Source: JBNKFV01 sp050289485
GTDB lineage: Bacteria > Pseudomonadota > Gammaproteobacteria > Pseudomonadales > Cellvibrionaceae
DNA length: 64,000 bases
Assembly (NCBI GenBank): GCA_050289485.1
Contig: JBNKFV010000032.1
Coordinates: 62,001 to 126,000 of the forward strand
Reading direction: 5' to 3'
This document shows, in pieces, positions 53,956-60,164 of the stretch (position 1 is its first letter; each line of letters starts with the position of its first letter). The notes beneath the pieces were generated by a model. The model saw only the letters and a program-made list of their open reading frames with translations. It did not search any database and had not been told where the DNA came from. The position numbers and the translations under genes are program-made.

Positions 53956-54789
53956 ATGGCATTTGTGCAAACAAAATTAGAGGAGGCGCCCAGCAAAGGC
54001 GGCTTCAAGTGGCGCCTGCTGGCAATACTGGTAGGAATACTGTTGGTATTGGGCCTGGTGTTAGCACGCTTGCCTGCCAGCTGGTTCGCCTATGGCCTCA
54101 CCCAAGCGATGCCCGGTTTATATCTAAGCGGTATCACCGGCACGCTTTGGCGAGGTGAAGCATCCGCTGGCACCATGGTGATCGACGGCCAAGGCTTGGC
54201 ACTGGGTAAAGTGCAGTGGCAACTCTCGCCTGCCAGCCTGTTAACCCTATCGCCTTGTGCGGCATTGCAGGCCAACGCCAGCAATTTCAGCTTTGCCTCC
54301 AATGTGTGTGGTGGGTTATCTGGCAGCGCGACGCTTAACGACACCGAACTGAGCATGCCTGCTTCACTGCTGGGTTTTTGGTTGCCAGTAAAGCTACGGG
54401 GCGAATTGTCGCTACTGTTGGAATCGGCCACCTTAAAACAGCAGCAACTCGGTGCCTTAGCCGGTAGCTTGAGCTGGCGCGACGGCGCCTACTTCAATGG
54501 CAACCAGTGGCTGCCATTGGGTAGCTATGGCGCACGGCTAACAGACGACGGTAACGCCGGTGTCGATGCCGCAGTCACCGACCTGGGTGGCCCGTTTACC
54601 GCCAACCTACAACTAAATGTAAACCCCAAACTGCGGCCCAACAGTTTCACCGCATTAGCGATTAAGGGTGAGCTTACCCCCCGTGACACGGTGCACCCCG
54701 AGCTGCTGCGCTTTTTGTCTTTACTGCCGCAAATGGGTGCCGCGCAAGTGGTTGATAACACCTATCAGATCGACTGGGTCGATGGCTAA
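53956..54789 (+). CDS. gspN: Type II secretion protein GspN
   Basis: A 277-residue inner-membrane-anchored protein with one helix (~22-42; LLAILVGILLVLGLVLARLP) and a beta-rich periplasmic part: GLTQAMPGLYLSGITGTLWR and VQWQLSPASLL mark the family. GspN is not needed in all systems. Its final codons overlap the apbE start by eight bases. Confidence 0.88.
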   Translation: MAFVQTKLEEAPSKGGFKWRLLAILVGILLVLGLVLARLPASWFAYGLTQAMPGLYLSGITGTLWRGEASAGTMVIDGQGLALGKVQWQLSPASLLTLSPCAALQANASNFSFASNVCGGLSGSATLNDTELSMPASLLGFWLPVKLRGELSLLLESATLKQQQLGALAGSLSWRDGAYFNGNQWLPLGSYGARLTDDGNAGVDAAVTDLGGPFTANLQLNVNPKLRPNSFTALAIKGELTPRDTVHPELLRFLSLLPQMGAAQVVDNTYQIDWVDG

Positions 54790-55795
54790 GCCCAGTTTTT
54801 TCGTCTGGTTGTTGGTTGGGCTGTTAAGCGGCTCGGCCTCCGCCGATACGGTTCACCCCGCCTACGGCGCCTGGCACCACGAAGAAGCCGCCATTATGGG
54901 CACCCGCGTGAGTGCCACCTTCTGGTGTGAGCTGGGCTTTGCGCCCTGCGAACAGTTGCTGGCAAACGTACTCGACGAATTCCGCCGCCTCGACCAGCTA
55001 CTCAGCCCCTATATCCCCAACAGTGAACTCAGCCAGGTTAACCAACAGGCCGCACAGGCCCCGGTAAAGCTGAGTGACGAAATGTACCTGCTCATCGATA
55101 AATCCCTGCAGGTTGGCGAACTCAGCCAAGGCGCGTTTGATATCACTTTCGCCTCACTCGGCCAATTTTACGACTACCGCGAAGGGCAACAGCCCACCGA
55201 TGCCCAGCGGCAGGAAAACCTCGAAGCCATTGACTACCACTGGCTTGCGCTCGATAAAGTCCACCACACCCTCGCCTTTCGCAACGCGCGGGTGAAGATC
55301 GATTTAGGCGGTATTGCCAAAGGCTATGCCGTTGATCGCGCAACAACCATGTTGCTAGCCGCCGGCATCAAGCATGCCAGCATTAGCGCCGGGGGCGACA
55401 GCCGGGTACTGGGTGACCGCCGTGGCCAGCCCTGGCATGTGGGCATTAAAAAACCCCGCGCCGACGACGGCCAACCCGCACTAATGCTGCCCATGCTAAA
55501 TGAAGCCATCTCAACCTCTGGCGATTACGAGCGCTTTTTCGTGAGTCCCACTGGTGAGCGTGTACACCATATTCTCAACCCCAAAACCGGCACCTCAGCC
55601 AGCGGCGTGGTGAGTGTGAGCGTACTCGCCCCCACCAGTTTTATGGCCGACCCACTTTCTACCACAGTATTTGTGATGGGCGCCGAAAAAGGCCTGGCGT
55701 TAATCGAAAGCCTGCCGGGTATTGAAGCCGTAATTATCGATGCCCACGGCAAGGTTATTTTCAGTTCTGGTTTGGTTGAACCACCCTCTCAATAG
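54782..55795 (+). CDS. apbE: FAD:protein FMN transferase ApbE
   Basis: A 337-residue exported flavin transferase that attaches FMN to a Thr or Ser of target proteins, or hydrolyses FAD. A signal peptide ends near SASA. Family motifs include AIMGTRVSATFW, SELSQVNQ, GAFDITFASLGQFYDYR, KIDLGGIAKGYAVDRA, ISAGGDSRVLG, STSGDYERFF and HHILNPKTG. ATG at 54782 sits eight bases inside gspN, so it is the last gene of the secretion operon. No NQR/RNF-type target is visible. Confidence 0.94.
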   Translation: MAKPSFFVWLLVGLLSGSASADTVHPAYGAWHHEEAAIMGTRVSATFWCELGFAPCEQLLANVLDEFRRLDQLLSPYIPNSELSQVNQQAAQAPVKLSDEMYLLIDKSLQVGELSQGAFDITFASLGQFYDYREGQQPTDAQRQENLEAIDYHWLALDKVHHTLAFRNARVKIDLGGIAKGYAVDRATTMLLAAGIKHASISAGGDSRVLGDRRGQPWHVGIKKPRADDGQPALMLPMLNEAISTSGDYERFFVSPTGERVHHILNPKTGTSASGVVSVSVLAPTSFMADPLSTTVFVMGAEKGLALIESLPGIEAVIIDAHGKVIFSSGLVEPPSQ

Positions 55796-55980
55796 TGGGT
55801 TAATCCACATGCTTCTGGGGGCGCTAATATACGTCATGACGAGTTAGTGAATTACGCCTAAACTGATCAAAGTTGTAATTTATTAACATCAGTAATATTT
55901 TTGAATGCCCAACGTAGTGGCGGTATAGAAGTGCGTCACGTTAATGTAATTAAATATGGCACAATGACGTATACATAGCT

Positions 55981-55987
55981 GTTATGC
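55981..55987 (+). other. GTTRRRY-like boundary at the left end of the accessory island
   Basis: GTTATGC lies 13 bases before the first accessory gene. It resembles the conserved recombination box at the end of Vibrio-type attC sites (G-TTAT). No matching left half was found upstream, so it could be an attI or a decayed site. Confidence 0.3.
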
Positions 55988-55999
55988 CGTATCAGAAAT

Positions 56000-56737
56000 A
56001 TGCTTACTTATTCAGACTTAACGAAACGAATCATTAAAGACTTTGAATCATTTTTTTTGAGAAAGAAAATGGTTAATTTTGGCTATCAGTTTGAAAGTGT
56101 CCAGCAAGCTAAAACAAGAGGGAAGGTAATATTGATTCCTTCATTTCTTGAAAATATGGAAGTTGAGGATGATGTAAAAGCAATTTTTCATTTGCTGGTT
56201 GTCTGTCATGAAATTGCTCATGTAATGCATGAGCACACCCAGTACAAAGATACAGATTATATTGACTCAATTGGTATCGAGTTGTGGGCTGATTACTATG
56301 CGATGAGAGCTGCGATGTCTGTGTTAAATTTCCGAAAGCGATTTCGGGATTCACTTACCGATAAGTACGACGGGGATACATTAATTATAACCATAGGAAA
56401 AGCGATTGTTTTACTTAGTCAGACTTATTATGTGAGCTCTAGTAAGAGTTATCCATCACTCGAACTTAGAGCAAGGACCTCGATGACGGGAATAACGTCA
56501 TTTTTAACTAGATTAGATGGTGCGATTAATCTTGGTAGATTTGTCAACGTAACTAAGTTGGTTTTTACCGAGGCTGGGTTGTCCAATTACTTTGGCGCTG
56601 CTGACGTTGGTGAATATGAGTCAAAGGTAATCTCTAGAATAAGAGAAGTACATCTTAAAATACTGGGAAGTCGGTATTCAATTACGAGCGGTATACAGCC
56701 AAAGTATCAAAAATTTCTGGGCACGGAGTTTGTGTAA
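56000..56737 (+). CDS. Putative zinc metallopeptidase-like protein (HEIAH)
   Basis: A 245-residue AT-rich gene. The core is VVCHEIAHVMHEH near 73-85 followed by IELWADYYAMR near 97-107: an HExxH motif plus a downstream Glu/Asp, the layout of zincin peptidases such as the U49 (Lit-like) or M48-like families. No signal peptide. Lit cleaves EF-Tu to block phage, but the similarity is only at motif level and the role is unknown. It is the first gene in the attC-like island. Confidence 0.6.
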   Translation: MLTYSDLTKRIIKDFESFFLRKKMVNFGYQFESVQQAKTRGKVILIPSFLENMEVEDDVKAIFHLLVVCHEIAHVMHEHTQYKDTDYIDSIGIELWADYYAMRAAMSVLNFRKRFRDSLTDKYDGDTLIITIGKAIVLLSQTYYVSSSKSYPSLELRARTSMTGITSFLTRLDGAINLGRFVNVTKLVFTEAGLSNYFGAADVGEYESKVISRIREVHLKILGSRYSITSGIQPKYQKFLGTEFV

Positions 56738-56741
56738 AATA

Positions 56742-56901
56742 GCATAACAAACGGCTGCACGCAGACGCTGCAGGTTGGGTCTCACCTTATCGCTTTAATA
56801 ACAGGAAAGGAAATCGGGTTATTTTCATCATACAAGTTGTTCAAACCGCTCGCTTCACTCACTGGGACGGGCTAAAGCCCGGCCCTTAACCAAAGTTATA
56901 G
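56742..56901 (+). repeat. attC-like recombination site 1
   Basis: It begins GCATAACAAACGG directly after the metallopeptidase stop and ends CGGCCCTTAACCAAAGTTATAG. TAACAA at the left and CCCTTAACCAAA-GTTAT at the right are typical of integron cassette sites, and the outer boxes GCATAAC and GTTATAG share five complementary positions. The centre holds a GGGCTAAAGCCC stem. The next gene starts ten bases after the end. Confidence 0.5.
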
Positions 56902-56911
56902 GTCAAAAAGA

Positions 56912-57640
56912 ATGGTTAATATGGAAATAAACTACGTACACTTTGTAAGCGACGCTAGGAACCTACCACAAGTGTTATACAAGTACAGGGAATTTGGTGG
57001 TTATGCTCTTGAGGGGCTTATCAACTCGTCACTCTATTTTTCTGACCCACATTCATTTAATGACCCATTCGAGCCCGTAAAGGCGTTAGATCAGTCCCCC
57101 TTTCAAACGCGTATGTATCACCAGCTTAGAAATTCAGGGATCCTATGCCTCAGTGATTCACCTACGTCATTGCCGATGTGGTCCTACTATGGCGGTGCCC
57201 TTAAAGGATTTTGTGCTGGGTACTCGTCAAGAAAACTCCTAGAAACTACTGAACCACAATCTTGGAAGCACGTTTATAAGATTGATTACAGAGAGGTACC
57301 GCATAGCTCAATCGACTCGGAGAAGCTCGTAAGCGAAGAATACGCTGATAAAGATCCTGAATTAGTCAAAATATTCGCCACCAAGCACATTGCTTTTGAA
57401 AAAGAAAATGAGTACCGATTAGTAATAGAACCAAAAGTCTCTAAAGAGCTTGGCGAGCCAGCTGTGGGCCTCTATTCTCACTCCCCAGACGCATTAGAAG
57501 AAATTATTTTTGGAGCACTAACACCAGAAAATCAAATTACGGCGCTTCGGGCCATTTTCGAGAATAGAAAACATGTCCCAAAATTTAAGAAAATTAAATT
57601 CGGAGCGACGAGCTATGAGCTCCATACCGTTGACCTATAA
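56912..57640 (+). CDS. DUF2971-family protein
   Basis: A 242-residue cytoplasmic protein. LYFSDPHSFNDPFEP, ILCLSDSPTSLPMWSYYGG and KGFCAGYS match the DUF2971 pattern, and FEKENEYRLVIEP and EEIIFGALT come late. The family is common in accessory regions and mobile islands; its biochemical role is unknown. A second ATG three codons in (56921) is an alternative. It is flanked by two attC-like sites and is therefore a plausible single-gene cassette. Confidence 0.75.
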   Translation: MVNMEINYVHFVSDARNLPQVLYKYREFGGYALEGLINSSLYFSDPHSFNDPFEPVKALDQSPFQTRMYHQLRNSGILCLSDSPTSLPMWSYYGGALKGFCAGYSSRKLLETTEPQSWKHVYKIDYREVPHSSIDSEKLVSEEYADKDPELVKIFATKHIAFEKENEYRLVIEPKVSKELGEPAVGLYSHSPDALEEIIFGALTPENQITALRAIFENRKHVPKFKKIKFGATSYELHTVDL

Positions 57641-57715
57641 CAATCACAGGCATGAATAAATGGGTTCTGACTCCACTTATTGCTGATTTTTTCACCTGTG
57701 AGATCAGCGTTGTGA
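57635..57715 (+). repeat. attC-like recombination site 2
   Basis: CTATAACAATCACAGG at the left, overlapping the DUF2971 stop, and CCTGTGAGATCAGCGTTGTGA at the right form nested inverted arms: TCACAGG/CCTGTGA and, inside, AATAAaTGG/CCAcTTATT. The end box GTTGTGA departs from the GTTRRRY consensus. The next gene starts ten bases further. Confidence 0.45.
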
Positions 57716-57725
57716 GATACATACG

Positions 57726-58190
57726 ATGCGAACCTTACTCATATTTATAGTGTTAATTTCAGCAAAGTCATATGCTTGCTCGTGTAAGTATGAGCACGGC
57801 ATAGATGAAATAGAAAAAAAGTACACACACATATTTGTTGGAACCGTAATTTCAATTGACGAGTACAAGAATAATTTAGAAAAAATGAGTTATTCTTTCT
57901 ACAAGGTGGTTTTTACAGTAACTACGAATATTAAAGGTGCTCCAAGTGATAGGTTTACTGTATACACATCTGCTTCAATTGGAGCATGCGGAATGAAATT
58001 TGAAGAGGGAGTCGAGTACGCTGTATTTGCATATTATACTGGGCCTGAATTGGCAAGGCAGGGTTACAGCGTTGACTCGAAGCCTTTGGTAACGGCTTGC
58101 TCTCCGAGTTGTAAATTACGTGGAGAATCTGCGAGGTCAGTAGAGGTAGAAAGGTTGCTAATCGAATTAAAAGCGAGGTCTAATTCATAA
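57726..58190 (+). CDS. Secreted TIMP/NTR-like Cys protein
   Basis: A 154-residue exported protein. A signal peptide ends near SYA, leaving mature CSCKYEHG at the new N-terminus. CxC at the mature end, then THIFVGTVISIDEY, later VTTNIKGAPSDRFTVYTS and ACSP give the layout of netrin/TIMP-like proteins, which in animals inhibit metalloproteases through that N-terminal CxC. Bacterial members are uncharacterised. The DNA is AT-rich compared with the flanking operons. Confidence 0.6.
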   Translation: MRTLLIFIVLISAKSYACSCKYEHGIDEIEKKYTHIFVGTVISIDEYKNNLEKMSYSFYKVVFTVTTNIKGAPSDRFTVYTSASIGACGMKFEEGVEYAVFAYYTGPELARQGYSVDSKPLVTACSPSCKLRGESARSVEVERLLIELKARSNS

Positions 58191-58278
58191 CAAGGTATTC
58201 CTGTTTAAATGTTTTCTGTTGCTCCTTTTTTTTAAAATATTCTATCCGAAATTGGATAGCCAAGGAGTTGGCCATATT

Positions 58279-58830
58279 ATGAGTAAATCTATCTTACTGT
58301 TCCTTGTTTTCTTTAGTTCCTTTTCTCATGGAGAGGAAGGTGGGTGTATTGATTTTATCAATTTTTCTCCAATATACAGCTCGCTATGGGTAGAGCAATA
58401 CTGTAAGAGTGGAGTTTTTAGCGGCATAGTAGAAGAAGAAAAACTTATAGGCTTACAAAAAAATTGGGCATCAAGAATGGAGCCTTTAAAGAAAGATTTA
58501 AAAAACCTGATAAGTGTAGGCCCACCCGAATCTGGAAATGACGAAGAGAATAAGGAGTATCTTGCTCGTTTCTTTGAATTAAACGATATGATACGTGCTT
58601 TAAATTCTGAGCCTCCTTATTATTTTAAGAACATGAAAACAACGGAAGAATTGCTTATCGCCAAATATATGCTAGAAGCTAATGAATCTCTGACAAAAGA
58701 GTTGAAGGCGTCTGGGAGATGCTTGAACAGGGAGGTATATCTCAACGTTCTTGTTGATCGAGCAAAAAATAAATTTCAAGATCTTGCTGAAAAGTCAATG
58801 CAGTCGATTACTAACGAGTTGGCTAATTAA
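58279..58830 (+). CDS. Secreted helical protein of unknown function
   Basis: A 183-residue protein with a signal peptide (SILLFLVFFSSFSHG) and a mature part with three Cys and mostly charged helices. AAGGAG lies upstream of the ATG at 58279; an in-frame start 20 codons earlier would hide the signal. I do not recognise a family. It is followed after 15 bases by the next gene, so these two may share one cassette. Confidence 0.55.
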   Translation: MSKSILLFLVFFSSFSHGEEGGCIDFINFSPIYSSLWVEQYCKSGVFSGIVEEEKLIGLQKNWASRMEPLKKDLKNLISVGPPESGNDEENKEYLARFFELNDMIRALNSEPPYYFKNMKTTEELLIAKYMLEANESLTKELKASGRCLNREVYLNVLVDRAKNKFQDLAEKSMQSITNELAN

Positions 58831-58845
58831 GACCCTAAAACTACT

Positions 58846-59211
58846 ATGAAAAAGTGTTGTAATAAATATTTAACACCTAAAATTATATACAGGGCTAGTA
58901 TCATTGACTCCGTAGGTCTCACAATACTACTTAGCTTCTTTTTGGGTATTGCTTTCCTTATTGCTTGGTTTGGTGCGGGATCTCTAGTTTCATCGGTAGA
59001 AGACGGGTCTATTGGAGAGAGAGGGGTTTTAGGTCAGCGTACTATTCCGGGTGGCTTAATAGTGTTTGCCTTTTTGTACTACTTTCTCCCTAAGTTTATA
59101 CATGCCTGCAGTTACCTCGTTAACTACAAGCTCAACATTAGCTCAGTGTGTAAGTCTTGTGGAAAACAGCATGAACTGGCTGATTATCCAAAATCAGATG
59201 ACCCGTTTTAA
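58846..59211 (+). CDS. Small membrane protein of unknown function
   Basis: A 121-residue protein with two membrane helices (~20-45 and ~70-92), a CxxC pair in SVCKSCGKQHE near the C-terminus that could bind zinc, and two Cys at the start (MKKCCNKY). No family recognised. The spacing to the upstream secreted protein (15 bases) suggests joint expression. Confidence 0.5.
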   Translation: MKKCCNKYLTPKIIYRASIIDSVGLTILLSFFLGIAFLIAWFGAGSLVSSVEDGSIGERGVLGQRTIPGGLIVFAFLYYFLPKFIHACSYLVNYKLNISSVCKSCGKQHELADYPKSDDPF

Positions 59212-59304
59212 TAAGGCTATAAAAATCGTTCTGGCCACAAGAAGCTTGGCCTCCATGGTATTGCCTGCACGTTACTTCAATAGTCGTTTTCGGCGGCGTT
59301 AAAT
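59206..59304 (+). repeat. attC-like recombination site 3
   Basis: TTTTAATAAGGC at the left, overlapping the stop of the membrane protein, is a weak left box. The right end CGGCGGCGTTAAAT contains a perfect GTTRRRY box (GTTAAAT, 59298-59304). The inner arms are poorly matched. The next gene starts four bases after the right box. Confidence 0.4.
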
Positions 59305-59307
59305 GAA

Positions 59308-59790
59308 ATGATAAAACTACTAATAATTTGTACATTTATTTTTTATTCGTTATATGGTTACGCAAGGCCTGATCTCAATAAAATGACGAACGAGGACCTG
59401 TGGCTTAATTCTCCTTTTATAGGAATAATTACCGTTACCGATGGTAAGTACATTCAAAATAAAGGTTATGAATTAGGAGCAGAGGTCAATACCGTACTAA
59501 AAGGCCGTGTTAATGAATATATAAAATTTAAAAACATGTTCCCTTCTATGAATACTACTAATGTGTTGGGTGCTACTTATCTTGTTTATCTATTTGAAAA
59601 TAGCGATAAATCATACTTTGTTCCTTCTGAAAATTTTTCTGTGATTGAAGTCATTGAGCGTAGCGTAGAAGATAGAGATATGCTTGAAGATATAGCTAAA
59701 AACAAAGGAGTGCAGTATGCCCATGCATATGAATATGAGGGGAAGCTTTGGCATATTCAATGTTGGGGGGCAATCAGAATCTTTTTGTAA
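59308..59790 (+). CDS. Secreted protein of unknown function, NTR-like layout
   Basis: A 160-residue protein with a signal peptide (LLIICTFIFYSLYGYA). The segment SPFIGIITVTDGKYIQNKG then VNTVLKGRVNEYIKFKN and YLVYLFENSDKSYF recalls the order of strands in the TIMP/NTR-like gene at 57726, without its CxC start. No firm family. It ends 27 bases before the last attC-like site. Confidence 0.5.
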   Translation: MIKLLIICTFIFYSLYGYARPDLNKMTNEDLWLNSPFIGIITVTDGKYIQNKGYELGAEVNTVLKGRVNEYIKFKNMFPSMNTTNVLGATYLVYLFENSDKSYFVPSENFSVIEVIERSVEDRDMLEDIAKNKGVQYAHAYEYEGKLWHIQCWGAIRIFL

Positions 59791-59817
59791 TGAACTAGCG
59801 CAGTCAGCTAGCGTTGC

Positions 59818-59890
59818 ATTTAACAAAGCAAAACAGCGAGGGCCTATGGCCGGTGCGCGCTAACGCGCACCCCTGTTTGCGGCGATAGCC
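59818..59890 (+). repeat. attC-like recombination site 4
   Basis: A left box ATTTAAC fits RYYYAAC exactly. The arms GCAAAACAG (59828-59836) and CTGTTTGC (59873-59880) pair with one extra A in the left arm, as in real attC sites that leave an extrahelical base. A GGTGCGCG-CTAA-CGCGCACC stem lies inside. The right end GGCGATAGCC differs from GGCGTTAGCC by one base. Confidence 0.5.
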
Positions 59891-59939
59891 CAGTGTTGCC
59901 CACGAACCGTAGACACCTAATCCCCACCGTTTGTAATAA

Positions 59940-60086
59940 AGGCGAAAAGACATAGCACTGACCGTTACTGCCGTGATTATCAAGATTCACGGCGATGTCT
60001 TGATCAGTTCTGGCCTGGCTGACCCTTTCCGGGCGGAGCGAAAATCCCTCCACCCATACGATCGTATGGCAGACACCAGCGCGTAG
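59940..60086 (+). pseudogene. Decayed 3' fragment of an apbE-like gene
   Basis: An open stretch reads RKDIALTVTAVIIKIHGDVL then ISSGLADP and ends at TAG. It aligns with the C-terminus of the intact ApbE at 55.8 kb (EKGLALIESLPGIEAVIIDA then HGKVIFSSGLVEP) with a four-residue gap. No start or upstream domain is present. It marks the right flank of the accessory island. Confidence 0.65.
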
Positions 60087-60164
60087 TTCAGGTAGAGTTT
60101 GGGGTGTTTAACGATCAATTACCGCTTATTGATCGCTGGCCCATTACTCAGTGAACGTTGGATT

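Noticed and set aside
58185..58278. Another attC-like site between the TIMP-like and the next secreted gene
   Set aside because: The left box TCATAAC followed by AAGG looks right, but no matching right arm or GTTRRRY box was found; only a local CTATCC/GGATAG hairpin.
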